From assembly GCA_902785785.1 (NCBI GenBank), contig CADAAA010000007.1:1-64000 (forward strand): a stretch of 64,000 bases of DNA, given 5' to 3'. A model generated the notes under the pieces. The model did not search any database. It was not told the DNA's origin and was given only the letters and a program-made list of their open reading frames with translations. Below are positions 26,540 through 35,212 of the stretch, one piece after another (within the stretch, counting starts at the first letter, position 1; each line of letters begins with the position of its first letter). Source of the DNA: an uncultured Bacteroidia bacterium (GTDB lineage: Bacteria > Bacteroidota > Bacteroidia > Bacteroidales > UBA932). Both the position numbers and the translations under genes were made by a program.

Positions 26540-26576
26540 CAGGTATAAGTTATAGTAGTTTCGTGTTATAATAGCC

Positions 26577-26584
26577 CAAATTTA
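26577..26584 (-). promoter_or_regulatory. Candidate -7 box of the GH43-CE1-GH51 operon
   Basis: On the minus strand this reads TAAATTTG, an exact consensus match 37 bp before the start at 26539. A -33 box is not clear. Confidence 0.4.
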
Positions 26585-26639
26585 GCGAAATCCTCCGATA
26601 ATGAGTGTAAATCTTAGGTCAAGAGTATTCAAATTTCAG

Positions 26640-26647
26640 TATCTTTG
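26640..26647 (+). promoter_or_regulatory. -7 box of the carboxylesterase gene
   Basis: TATCTTTG is an exact consensus match. It lies only 8 bp before the ATG at 26656 but 20 bp before the ATG at 26668, which favours the second start. Confidence 0.5.
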
Positions 26648-26667
26648 CAGCGCTAATGAAAACAAGG

Positions 26668-28032
26668 ATGAAAACTTTCGTCAAACTATTGCTGGCAGTA
26701 TCGTTGTCGTTTACCGTCTTTTCCTGCGCCAAGGAACCTATCCTCGATGTCGAAGGAGGCTCTCTTCAGGGTGTTCCATCTGCAGCCAAGGGCGTTACCG
26801 TATTCAAGGGTATCCCTTACGCAGCTCCCCCTGTCGGGGACCTGCGCTGGCGCGAGCCCCAGCCCGTCATCCCCTGGGAGGGAGTGAAAGTCGCGGACAC
26901 CTTCGGACCGATTCCCTGGCAGGAAGACCTCAGCAAGATGGACCTTTACGGCAAGGAATTCTATGCCGACGGCATGCCCGAAATGAGCGAGGATTGCCTT
27001 TATCTCAATATCTGGGCTCCCTCCAAGGCCGTCAGGAAGGGAGGTAAACTCCCCGTTGCGCTGTGGATACACGGTGGAGCATTCAAGCACGGCTTCAGCA
27101 ATGAGATCACCTTCGACGGTGACGCCTGGGCCGAGCGCGGTGTCATCCTTGTCACCTTCAATTACCGCGAAGGCGTCCTGGGATTCCTTGGTCATAAATT
27201 GCTTTATGAGGAGGAGGGCTCTATTCATCGCAGCGGCAATTACGCTTTGTATGACATGCTCGCCGCTCTGACCTGGGTCAGGAACAATATCAGTGCTTTC
27301 GGGGGCGATCCCGACAATATCACGGTTTTCGGACAGAGCGCCGGCGCACGCAGCGTCCAGACCCTTGTCTCCGCTCCTCTTACCAAAGGCATGATTGCCA
27401 AGGCCATCATCCAGAGCGGAGGCGGCATCAATCCCGAGTTTCAGGGCCGCGAAAGCCTGTATAGCCAGGTTTGGGCGGCCGGCGAGGCTTTCTGCGATTT
27501 CGCCGGATATGAAACCCTTGAGCAGATGCGCGCAGCATCTCCCCGGGAGCTCATGCAGAAATACGAGGAGTATACGGCTGCCGGCAACAGCATTCCCATA
27601 GGCCCGATGGTCGACATGCTGATATGCGGAGGTTCTTTCACGAGCGCCGCTTCCCAGAATCAAATCCTGGATATCCCGTATATGATTGGTTCCACACTTG
27701 GGGACGGTATGGACCGCGCCAGGGACATCGAGCAGTTCTGCGCTTCACGCAACTATTATGAAGGCAAGCCTGTCTTCGACTATCTGTTCACACGCAGGCT
27801 TCCCGGCGACGATGCCGGAGCGTTCCATTCTGCCGAACTCTGGTATATGTTCGGTACGCTGGACCGCTGCTGGCGTCCTTTCACCGAGGGTGACAGGAAG
27901 CTCAGCCGCCAGATGCTGGCCGCCTGGACCAATTTCTGCAAATACGGCAATCCCTGCGGCGAGGAACAGACAGGCTTCTGGCTGCCTTTCACTAAGGAAG
28001 ACAGTTTCTGCAAGATCTTTGACGTGGAATGA
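26668..28032 (+). CDS. Type-B carboxylesterase lipoprotein
   Basis: This 454-residue protein belongs to the carboxylesterase type B family. The signal peptide ends in VFSC, a lipobox. The family blocks are FKGIPYAAPPVGDLRWREP, EDCLYLNIWAP, LPVALWIHGGAF (oxyanion hole) and GQSAGARSV with the nucleophile Ser224. FHSAELWYMFG near the C-terminus gives the histidine. The protein is shorter than many family members (about 500). Two ATGs are possible: 26656 or 26668. I chose 26668 because the promoter -7 box ends only 8 bp before the first. It lies divergent from the GH43 operon, so it may serve the same substrate as a surface or periplasmic deacylase. Confidence 0.88.
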   Translation: MKTFVKLLLAVSLSFTVFSCAKEPILDVEGGSLQGVPSAAKGVTVFKGIPYAAPPVGDLRWREPQPVIPWEGVKVADTFGPIPWQEDLSKMDLYGKEFYADGMPEMSEDCLYLNIWAPSKAVRKGGKLPVALWIHGGAFKHGFSNEITFDGDAWAERGVILVTFNYREGVLGFLGHKLLYEEEGSIHRSGNYALYDMLAALTWVRNNISAFGGDPDNITVFGQSAGARSVQTLVSAPLTKGMIAKAIIQSGGGINPEFQGRESLYSQVWAAGEAFCDFAGYETLEQMRAASPRELMQKYEEYTAAGNSIPIGPMVDMLICGGSFTSAASQNQILDIPYMIGSTLGDGMDRARDIEQFCASRNYYEGKPVFDYLFTRRLPGDDAGAFHSAELWYMFGTLDRCWRPFTEGDRKLSRQMLAAWTNFCKYGNPCGEEQTGFWLPFTKEDSFCKIFDVE

Positions 28033-28035
28033 CGC

Positions 28036-29877
28036 CTAAGCGTCCTCGGTGACGGTCATTTCGCATTTCGCACAGTCGAAATGCAGTGCGAGACGCCGTC
28101 CGTTGTTCAGAAGGAACAGCGGACGGCTCTCTTTTGCACCCTGATGGACGGGGCACATTCCGAGCTCGTAGCGGACGCAGTAGCGGGTGCGCATGAGCTC
28201 GGCATCCTTCCGGTGGGCAAGCTCATAGGCCGGTTCGATGCTCTCCGCCCCGCGCGCCTCGTACAGGGCGCGGGCGGCCGCGTTGGAGACATTGTACTTG
28301 TAAGAAAGTGCCGTATCTCCGACCTTGACGGAAGTGTCCTTGCGCCCGGCGGCCATCGGGAGTCTCCCGCAGGGCAGGGCGTCGAGGTCGGAAGCGACCA
28401 GACGCCTTATGCTGTTCAGCAACGATGCGCTCAGAAGCGGGAGCGAGCCTCCGGGAGTCTGTATTTCGAGCTTCTCCACGCTGAACAGATAGTGGCCGCT
28501 GCGCTTCGAGAGCTGTTCGCGGATCATGGCTTCCTGGCGCTCACGGTTCTCGGCAGTGTCGAGGTCGGACTTGAAGGGGCAGGAGACCTGTCGTCCGTCC
28601 TCGCTCGTTGCCGTTATGTCGATGTTGTATTTGCCTGATACGCTGACTTCGAGTGCGACGCCGATCTCCCTGCGGGGCATGTTGCGCTCGAGCTCCCGCT
28701 CGAATGCGGAATTGATGTTGCGGTAGAGTTTCAATCCGCTCCTGAGCCCTTCCACCGGCTTGCAGCGTATGGTATTCCCTTCGCAGACATCGCCGCGAAA
28801 GCCCACTATGCCGCCTTTGCCGGCAAAGGCGAAACCGTCCCCGTTGCCCAGCCTGACCCCGTCCGCGGGCGAAAGGACTATGCCGCAGCCGCCCCTTTCG
28901 ATGTGGACAGAACGCACCGTGCCGACGTACTCGCCCATGGACTTCGGAGCGTCCATGGAGGACCAGCGGCCGCGCTTGCCATCGAGCCAAAGTTCGGTGT
29001 AACCGCGGTTGAAGGTCCGGTCCGTGGCCGGGGTGAAACCGCCGGAGACGCGCCCGAAAGAGGCGCGGCGCCAGTGCTCCGGCTGCGCCGCGACGAGCGC
29101 GTCGAGGGCCATGGAGTACTCCCTGACCACGTTCTTGACGTAGGATGCGTTCTTGAGCCGTCCTTCGATCTTGAAGGAACAGACTCCTGCTTCCGCCAGG
29201 TCGCCGAGACGGTCCAGCAACCGGTAATCCTTGAGGGAGAGCAGTGCTTTGTTGCGGACGAGCACGCGTCCGCTGTCGTCCACGAGGTCATAGAGCGAGC
29301 GGCATGCCTGCACGCAGGCGCCGCGGTTCGCGCTGCGTCCCGCAAGATGCTCCGACAGGTAGCATTGACCGCTGTAGCATACGCACAAGGCCCCGTGCAC
29401 GAAAAATTCGAGCTCGCAGTCCACTGCCTTCCGGATGCCCTTCAGCGTCTCCAGCGAAGTCTCCCGCTCCACTACCAGCCTCGAGTATCCGAGGCTCTCC
29501 TGGAACCTGGCGTCTTCAGGCGTACGGATGGCACATTGAGTGGATGCATGAAGTGGAACCTTGATGTCGTCCCATTGCGTGACGGCGGCATCCTGGACGA
29601 TGAAGGCGTCCACGCCCGCCTCTTGCGCCTCCAGCATGAGCCGATGCGCTCTCTTCAACTCGCCGTCAAATAGGATGGTATTGACAGTTAGGAAGATGCG
29701 TGCTCCGAAACGATGTGCGTATCCGCACAGGCGGGCGACATCCTCCATGCTGTTCCAGGCATCCTTCCGGGCTCCGAACTCCTCGCCGGCCATATACACG
29801 GCATCGGCACCGCAGTCGATGGCTGCGATGCCGATGTCGGCATTTCTCGCCGGTGCGAGAAGTTCGAGTATAGTCAT
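28036..29877 (-). CDS. U32-family peptidase/hydroxylase-like protein with DUF3656
   Basis: This 613-residue cytoplasmic protein is of the U32 'collagenase-like' family, whose bacterial members RlhA and TrhP/TrhO hydroxylate rRNA or tRNA bases. The barrel has LELLAPARNADIGIAAID and GADAVYMAG. The signature ELEFFVHGALCVCYSGQC is followed by the cysteine cluster RSANRGACVQACR. Its length and C-terminal extension match the U32 + DUF3656 architecture. RNA modification is more likely than proteolysis by analogy with RlhA. Its start overlaps the stop of the upstream TPR gene (TAATG), so the two are translationally coupled. Confidence 0.9.
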   Translation of the reverse strand: MTILELLAPARNADIGIAAIDCGADAVYMAGEEFGARKDAWNSMEDVARLCGYAHRFGARIFLTVNTILFDGELKRAHRLMLEAQEAGVDAFIVQDAAVTQWDDIKVPLHASTQCAIRTPEDARFQESLGYSRLVVERETSLETLKGIRKAVDCELEFFVHGALCVCYSGQCYLSEHLAGRSANRGACVQACRSLYDLVDDSGRVLVRNKALLSLKDYRLLDRLGDLAEAGVCSFKIEGRLKNASYVKNVVREYSMALDALVAAQPEHWRRASFGRVSGGFTPATDRTFNRGYTELWLDGKRGRWSSMDAPKSMGEYVGTVRSVHIERGGCGIVLSPADGVRLGNGDGFAFAGKGGIVGFRGDVCEGNTIRCKPVEGLRSGLKLYRNINSAFERELERNMPRREIGVALEVSVSGKYNIDITATSEDGRQVSCPFKSDLDTAENRERQEAMIREQLSKRSGHYLFSVEKLEIQTPGGSLPLLSASLLNSIRRLVASDLDALPCGRLPMAAGRKDTSVKVGDTALSYKYNVSNAAARALYEARGAESIEPAYELAHRKDAELMRTRYCVRYELGMCPVHQGAKESRPLFLLNNGRRLALHFDCAKCEMTVTEDA

Positions 29878-30812
29878 TATTTCTTCAGGGCCTCAAGCTG
29901 CTGCTTGGCGGTAGCACCGTACTGAGGGTCGTTCTGGACCTTGGTGTAGTACTCGATGGCCTTGGCCTTGTTGCCGGACTGCTGATAGAGGACGGCGAGG
30001 GTGGTGATGATGCCGTTGGCATCCTTAGCGGAAGGATCGATGGCGAGATACTTCTCATAGAAGCCGATGGCCTTGGCGTTGTCCTTCAGCTGGGAAGCAG
30101 CGGAGGCAGCGAGCTTGTAGGCATTGGCGCTCTCGTTGAAGGTGTTGGACTCCTCGCAGGCGGCGATTGCCTCCTTGAACTTCTTCTCCTTCAGGAGAGC
30201 CTGGGCGTCCTTGAGGTAGATGTTTGCAAGCTGCTTGTTGGCAGTGGCGGCCTGGCCATGCTCAGCGGCCTGCTTGAAAGCGGCGATGGAGCCTTCCTTG
30301 TCACCGGTGTTGGTGAGGGCGACTGCGAGGCGCAGGGCGGAAGCGCCGTCCTCGGGATCGGCATCAAGGATAGCCTTGAAAGCCTCGGCGGCAGCGGCAT
30401 AGTCCTTGGCGTTGAAGAGGGTGGTGGCCTTCTGCTTCTTCACCTGGGGGATGAGGCCGGCGGCCTCACCTATGACGTCGTCATTGCCATACTCCTCGGC
30501 GACCTTGATGGCCTCCTCGAGCTTGGCGATGCCCTCGTCGTATTTTTCATCCATGATTTCGTTCTTGGCGATCGACAGTACGATGGAAGGGATGACAGTC
30601 TTGCAGGTACCTACAAGCTCCTCTCCTTCCTCGCCGCAAGCCTGAGCCTGGGTAAGGGCCTCCTTGAAGCCTTCCAGGGCCTTGGCATAGTCTTTGGCTA
30701 CAAGAGCCTCGTTGGCATTCTTTGCCGTTTCAGTCGCCTGGGACATGTCCTGGGCAGAGATGAGACCAGCGGAAAGAACTACGGCAGCCAAAGTGAGAAT
30801 AATTTTTTTCAT
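29877..30812 (-). CDS. Exported TPR-repeat protein
   Basis: This 311-residue protein has a signal peptide ending in ISAQ and is otherwise built of tetratricopeptide-type helices. Repeats include AKDYAKALEGFKEALTQAQA, KDYAAAAEAFKAILDADPED and NKAKAIEYYTKVQNDPQYG. It is likely a periplasmic or outer-membrane-associated scaffold for protein complexes. No enzyme motif is present. It is the first gene of a two-gene unit with the U32 gene. A minus-strand TACTTTTG box lies 40 bp upstream, sharing the intergenic region with the divergent M16 gene. Confidence 0.88.
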   Translation of the reverse strand: MKKIILTLAAVVLSAGLISAQDMSQATETAKNANEALVAKDYAKALEGFKEALTQAQACGEEGEELVGTCKTVIPSIVLSIAKNEIMDEKYDEGIAKLEEAIKVAEEYGNDDVIGEAAGLIPQVKKQKATTLFNAKDYAAAAEAFKAILDADPEDGASALRLAVALTNTGDKEGSIAAFKQAAEHGQAATANKQLANIYLKDAQALLKEKKFKEAIAACEESNTFNESANAYKLAASAASQLKDNAKAIGFYEKYLAIDPSAKDANGIITTLAVLYQQSGNKAKAIEYYTKVQNDPQYGATAKQQLEALKK

Positions 30813-30851
30813 AACGCTAAAGGTTTTAAATTAATTCAAGTCGAACAAAGA

Positions 30852-30859
30852 CAAAAGTA
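30852..30859 (-). promoter_or_regulatory. Candidate -7 box of the TPR/U32 unit
   Basis: The minus strand reads TACTTTTG, an exact TAnnTTTG match about 40 bp before the start at 30812. The distance to a -33 box is not clear. Confidence 0.35.
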
Positions 30860-30873
30860 GTAATTTTATTTGT

Positions 30874-30881
30874 TAATTTTG
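30874..30881 (+). promoter_or_regulatory. Candidate -7 box of the M16 gene
   Basis: TAATTTTG is an exact consensus match 20 bp before the ATG at 30902. Confidence 0.4.
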
Positions 30882-30901
30882 TACCAGATCAAGATTAAAT
30901 T

Positions 30902-33490
30902 ATGAGAATCCGCTTCAAACATGTCATAGGACTGTCCATACTGCTTCTTCTCCTCACCTTTTCCCTGGGGGCTCAACCGCTGCCTTCCTTGCCGGCAGCT
31001 TCGGGAGTAGTAACAGGCACCCTTCCCAACGGTATCTCATATTTCCTGGTCTCGAATCCGTCGTCCAAAGGGCGGGCGGACTTCGCTCTCGTCCAGAAGG
31101 GACCTGCCCGTGAGGATGTGTCCAGGAATGCCCTGGCGGAACTTCCCCACTTCCAAGGTGAAAGACCTTACCAATTCCTTGCCAAACTCGGCGTCGGATA
31201 CGAAAATTTTGGATTTATCCGCTCTACAGAGGCCTCCACGACGTTTTTTTTCCATGATGTACCGGTCGATCAGGCCGCAGTGAGGGATACCGCATTGCTC
31301 CTTCTGTTCGACATTTCGGAGACCTGTCCATACGAACAGGCGCTGATAGTCTGCGGTGATGTGGACAAAGCCGTGTTACGCGAGAGGATGAACGTCTTCT
31401 CCATGATGGTGACTCCGCGTGAACGCGTACCTGAGCCGGACCCGTACGAGTGGAAACCTTCTGAAACGCCTATCGTACGTTTCTCGCAGGCCGCTCCGCA
31501 GGAGGAAGCGACACTTACCGTCCGCTATTCATCACCCAGGACTCCGCGCGAGGCGATGAATACCGCCCAGCCGCTGGTGACGGAGTTGTTTGCGGAGGAG
31601 CTCGGCGCTATCGTGCGCGAGCGCGCCGGGCGGGCTTTCCGCGACGGAGGAATACCGCTGGCGGCGGTGTCCTCGCAGTACCGCGGCAGCGACAAGGGTC
31701 CCGGCGCAGAACTGTATTCGTTCACGGTCACTACGGATAGGAACGAGCTCCTGCGCGCGGCGGAGTCTCTCGGTGCCATCCTTGGCGAGCTGGATACGCA
31801 CGGTGCCTCTCTCCGTGAGTTCCAGGGGGCGAAGGACCGCTTCCTGTCCTCGCTTTCCCCTGCCACGGCATCCCTTACCAATGGGGAATGGGTGGAAAAA
31901 TGCGCATCCGCATTCCTCTACGGGGCCGGGCTGTCCGATCCGGAATATGTCACCTCATTCTTTACATCCCGCAATATAGCTTCCCAGCGGGAGCTGGAGC
32001 TGTTCAATGATTTCGTGTCCGCCCTGCTCGATCCGGCTAAAGCCTTGATACTTAGATATGTATCCTCTGTCCAGATTGATGCCGAGTCATTGAAGTCCGC
32101 TTTCGCGGCCGGCTGGTCCTCCGTCTCCGACAGGACTGCGGTCCGCGAATATGTCTCCAACCAGAGCGACACCCTGGGACTTTATGTCCCGAAGGTGAAA
32201 GCCAGGTTGAAGCAGACCGTAACCGAGCCGGTGACGGGAGGGGAACTTTGGACATTCGCCAACGGAATGAGAGTGATATACAAGCGTTCGACTGCGGTGA
32301 AGGGGATGTTCTCCTACGGTTTCCTGTTGAACGGCGGCTTCGCCGATGTACCTGACCTGGCTCAGGGCGAAGGAGGCTTCATCGCTGACATGCTGGCACT
32401 GAACGACATAGGCGGTACTACTGGGGCCTCCTTCCTCAAGATGCTGGAGTCCAACGGGATAAGTTTCAGCCCTTCGGTGAGCCTCACGGACTTCCGTATC
32501 GCAGGGCGCGCTCCGTCATCGCGGCTTCAGCTCCTGCTGAAGTCGCTCCTGACGCTCTCGCGCGAGCGCGCACTGAACGCAGACGCATACGGATATTATC
32601 GTGCTTGCGAACGCCTGAGACTGTCGATGGACCGCAGGCAGCATGACGGCATCTACGCAGTCGTCGACAGTATCATGTGTCCTGACTATAGGTATATGGC
32701 CGGAAAGCGCCCTTACGGTTTGACCGACGACCTCCCGCAGCGTGCTGCGGAGTATTTCGACGGTATCTTCTCCAGTTGCAATGACGGAGTTCTGGTGCTG
32801 GTGGGTGACCTTGATCCTTACATGTTGAAAAAGGTCCTTCCCAGATACATGGGCGGTTTCATGACGGGAGGCATGCATTCCACGCGCCCGCAGGTAGATT
32901 TCAATCTCCGGTCCGGCTGGTCCACCTACACGGTGGAAGCCCGGGACAGCGTGGTCGGAAGCGGCGAGCCTTGCATCACCGTGGCCGAATCGGCCATGCT
33001 TCCGTTCACACCGGAACGGTACTTCTCGTTCCGCGTGGCGGCGATGGAGCTCCGCAAGCATCTGGCCGGTGCCCTGGCCGGCACGGGAATGTATGCGGAG
33101 GTGTCGGACGAGCTCGAACTTTTCCCCGCCGAACGGCTGTCCCTGAGGATAGTCTGCCGTCCTGCTTCGGAGGACGGGCTTCCGTCCGACGTCGTTCCAG
33201 AGGATCCGCTTCGTGTGCTGGGAGTGCTCAGGAGCGCCCTGGCCGCCTTTACCGCCGAAGGCCCGGCGGCGGCTTCACTCGCTTCGTCCAAAGCCGCGCT
33301 GCTCTCAGTGCTCGATACGTCGGTGACGGATCCCGCCTTCCTGACGGAGGCGGCCATGATGCGCTACTCGGCGGGCAAGGATATGGTCACGGGATATAAG
33401 TCAAAGGTAGGAGCGGTGACTCCTGCGTCGGTAAAAGAGGTCCTTTCGGCCCTGGATTCCGGCAGCAAGGTTGAATACGTAGTATATTAG
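30902..33490 (+). CDS. M16-like peptidase homologue lacking the zinc site
   Basis: This 862-residue exported protein follows the M16 (pitrilysin) layout: an N-terminal lobe (GTLPNGISYFLVSNPSSKGR, then the block starting LAELPHFQGERPYQ), and a second half starting ELWTFANGMRVIYKRSTA with QGEGGFIADMLALNDIGG. In active M16 enzymes the zinc site is HxxEH followed about 70 residues later by Glu. Here that region reads ELPHFQGERPY and no HxxEH is found in either half. It is therefore predicted not to be a zinc protease, perhaps a binding subunit. The signal peptide ends in LGAQ. The DUF3109 gene starts 2 bp later. Confidence 0.8.
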   Translation: MRIRFKHVIGLSILLLLLTFSLGAQPLPSLPAASGVVTGTLPNGISYFLVSNPSSKGRADFALVQKGPAREDVSRNALAELPHFQGERPYQFLAKLGVGYENFGFIRSTEASTTFFFHDVPVDQAAVRDTALLLLFDISETCPYEQALIVCGDVDKAVLRERMNVFSMMVTPRERVPEPDPYEWKPSETPIVRFSQAAPQEEATLTVRYSSPRTPREAMNTAQPLVTELFAEELGAIVRERAGRAFRDGGIPLAAVSSQYRGSDKGPGAELYSFTVTTDRNELLRAAESLGAILGELDTHGASLREFQGAKDRFLSSLSPATASLTNGEWVEKCASAFLYGAGLSDPEYVTSFFTSRNIASQRELELFNDFVSALLDPAKALILRYVSSVQIDAESLKSAFAAGWSSVSDRTAVREYVSNQSDTLGLYVPKVKARLKQTVTEPVTGGELWTFANGMRVIYKRSTAVKGMFSYGFLLNGGFADVPDLAQGEGGFIADMLALNDIGGTTGASFLKMLESNGISFSPSVSLTDFRIAGRAPSSRLQLLLKSLLTLSRERALNADAYGYYRACERLRLSMDRRQHDGIYAVVDSIMCPDYRYMAGKRPYGLTDDLPQRAAEYFDGIFSSCNDGVLVLVGDLDPYMLKKVLPRYMGGFMTGGMHSTRPQVDFNLRSGWSTYTVEARDSVVGSGEPCITVAESAMLPFTPERYFSFRVAAMELRKHLAGALAGTGMYAEVSDELELFPAERLSLRIVCRPASEDGLPSDVVPEDPLRVLGVLRSALAAFTAEGPAAASLASSKAALLSVLDTSVTDPAFLTEAAMMRYSAGKDMVTGYKSKVGAVTPASVKEVLSALDSGSKVEYVVY

Positions 33491-33492
33491 AT

Positions 33493-34104
33493 ATGTCCAG
33501 GAACGGTTTCGGAACGATAGTACAGATAGGCGACTGCCTCGTATCGGAGGATGTCTTTACCGAGTATTTCGCATGCAACTATGAGGTCTGCAAGGGTAAG
33601 TGCTGCATCGTAGGGGACTGCGGAGCGCCTCTGGAAGAGGAAGAGACAGAGCTCCTGGAGCGCGACTATCCCGCCTATTCCCCCCTGATGAGCGAGGCAG
33701 GGCGCGCAGCGGCTGAGTCCAAGGGATTCTTCGAGATCGATTTCGAGGGGGATATCGTCACCCCTCTCGTTCCCGGTACCCAGGAGTGCGCCTATACCCT
33801 GTTCGAGGACGGCAACTGCCTGTGCGCCATCGAGCGCTGTCATATCTTGGGCGGCTGCGATTTCGTCAAGCCTGTTTCCTGTGCGCTGTATCCCATCCGT
33901 ATCAAGAAGCTTTCCAACGGGACCCTGGCACTGAACGTCCACCATTGGGACATCTGCAAGGAAGCTTTCGAGAAGGGCCGCCGCGAGGGAATCCGTGTCT
34001 ATCAGTTCCTGAGCGGCCCGCTCATCCGCCGTTTCGGCGAGGATTTCTACGAACAGCTGCTAGCGGCCGCGGACTTCGTCCTCTCCCAGTCCGATACCGA
34101 TTGA
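33493..34104 (+). CDS. DUF3109-family cysteine-rich protein
   Basis: This 203-residue cytoplasmic protein matches the DUF3109 family of Bacteroidetes. Conserved cysteine motifs include YEVCKGKCCIVGDCG near the N-terminus, then CAYTLFEDGNCLCAIERCH and SCALYPIRI. The spacing suggests a metal or iron-sulfur site, as in related Fe-S oxidoreductase-like proteins; that is inference. There is no signal peptide. It is separated by 2 bp from the M16-like gene and probably co-transcribed. Confidence 0.88.
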   Translation: MSRNGFGTIVQIGDCLVSEDVFTEYFACNYEVCKGKCCIVGDCGAPLEEEETELLERDYPAYSPLMSEAGRAAAESKGFFEIDFEGDIVTPLVPGTQECAYTLFEDGNCLCAIERCHILGGCDFVKPVSCALYPIRIKKLSNGTLALNVHHWDICKEAFEKGRREGIRVYQFLSGPLIRRFGEDFYEQLLAAADFVLSQSDTD

Positions 34105-34120
34105 CCTTTTCCTCTTATAG

Positions 34121-34208
34121 TGACGTAGACGGTCCAACGGATGGACCGTCTACTGCATTTTGGGGCGTTTTTGACGTAGAAGGTCCATTTTCTGGACCGT
34201 CTAAGTCA
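34121..34208. repeat. Twin palindromes in the intergenic region before the efflux operon
   Basis: Two near-identical palindromes lie 51 bp apart. The first is a perfect 12-bp inverted repeat, GTAGACGGTCCA at 34125-34136 with TGGACCGTCTAC at 34142-34153. The second, 34172-34208, has the same arms with two mismatches (TAGAAGGTCCA with TGGACCGTCTA). Each begins TGACGTAGA. They are not followed by T runs. This is the largest gap in the window (34105-34485); the rest of it is AT-rich and holds the two promoters. Confidence 0.65.
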
Positions 34209-34318
34209 CTTTGGGCCCGCGCTCCCTGTCACATTCTGGCACAATTCTCGTTCTATATATAGCGCCTTGTCCTGCGGATTCCGGAAATGGAGAAACAACG
34301 AAAAAAAAGCGTAAGATA

Positions 34319-34350
34319 TTTGCAGGATTGAAAAATATGTCTTAGCTTTG
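34319..34350 (+). promoter_or_regulatory. Distal promoter of the efflux operon
   Basis: TTTG at 34319-34322 and TAGCTTTG at 34343-34350 are 20 bp apart. The start codon of the first gene is about 135 bp downstream. A 10-bp palindrome GAAACGTTTC at 34385-34394 lies between the two promoters and could be an operator. Confidence 0.5.
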
Positions 34351-34427
34351 CAGTGTATTAGTTCGGTATTACACTATGAAGCGCGAAACGTTTCAGAAAA
34401 AATTTACCGAAAATTTATAAATGATTA

Positions 34428-34457
34428 TTGTTTTTCAATAATTATTTCTTAGATTTG
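34428..34457 (+). promoter_or_regulatory. Proximal promoter of the efflux operon
   Basis: TTG at 34428-34430 and TAGATTTG at 34450-34457 are 19 bp apart, 28 bp before the start codon at 34486, like the promoter of upp. Confidence 0.6.
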
Positions 34458-34485
34458 CAAAAGAAACGGACAGAATAGATACGAT

Positions 34486-35208
34486 ATGCTGATAGAACTC
34501 AAAGGCGTCAACAAGACGTACGACAACGGCCAGCCTCTGCATGTACTCAAAGGGATAGACCTCTCCATCGACAGGGGAGAGTTCGTCTCCATCATGGGAG
34601 CTTCCGGATCGGGCAAGTCTACTCTCCTTAATATATTGGGTATCCTCGACAATTACGATACCGGAGAGTACTGGCTTGACGGCAAGCTCATCAAAGACTT
34701 GAGCGAGCGCCAGGCTGCGGACTACCGCAACCACATGATAGGCTTCATCTTCCAGTCCTTCAACCTCATCGGATTCAAGACGGCGGTGGAGAACGTGGAG
34801 CTTCCTCTTTTCTATCAGGGCGTGAGCCGTCACAAGCGCCACATGCTGGCCATGGAATATCTCGAGCGTCTCGGCCTAAAGGACTGGGCGTCACATTACC
34901 CCAACGAGATGTCCGGCGGCCAGAAGCAGCGCGTCGCCATCGCCCGCGCCCTCATCACCCATCCCCAGATCATCCTTGCTGACGAGCCGACCGGTGCATT
35001 GGATTCCAAGACCTCGGTGGAGGTTATGGACCTGCTCGGCCAGCTGAACCGCGAGGAGGGCGTCACCCTCATCGTGGTGACGCACGAGAGCGGTGTCGCC
35101 AACTGCACCGACAAGATCATTCACATCAAGGACGGCATCATCGGTGAGATCGAGATGAACGCCCAGCACAACGCTTCCGCATTCGGAACTTCCACAATCA
35201 TGAAATGA
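34486..35208 (+). CDS. ABC transporter ATPase, MacB/LolD type
   Basis: This 240-residue protein powers the efflux system encoded by the next four genes. The Walker A motif is GASGSGKST, the signature motif is MSGGQKQRVAIARAL, and Walker B is ILADEPTGALDS, with a following TLIVVTHE histidine loop. Length and motifs are typical of MacB- and LolD-type ATPases, which act on substrates in the periplasm or membrane. It heads a five-gene operon with 4-bp, overlapping and short gaps. Confidence 0.95.
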   Translation: MLIELKGVNKTYDNGQPLHVLKGIDLSIDRGEFVSIMGASGSGKSTLLNILGILDNYDTGEYWLDGKLIKDLSERQAADYRNHMIGFIFQSFNLIGFKTAVENVELPLFYQGVSRHKRHMLAMEYLERLGLKDWASHYPNEMSGGQKQRVAIARALITHPQIILADEPTGALDSKTSVEVMDLLGQLNREEGVTLIVVTHESGVANCTDKIIHIKDGIIGEIEMNAQHNASAFGTSTIMK

Positions 35209-35212
35209 TGCC

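Noticed and set aside
23423..26548. An uninterrupted 1041-codon frame on the plus strand, antisense to the GH43-CE1 gene
   Set aside because: It mirrors a well-supported gene in a GC-rich region. Its translation is rich in Val, Glu, Asp, Gly and Leu with no recognisable domain or signal.
34121..34208. Palindromes as a CRISPR array
   Set aside because: There are only two units, they are themselves palindromic, and no cas genes are present in the window.
34105..34485. Possible small gene in the largest intergenic gap
   Set aside because: No open frame with a start and plausible composition is seen; the space is filled by palindromes and promoters.
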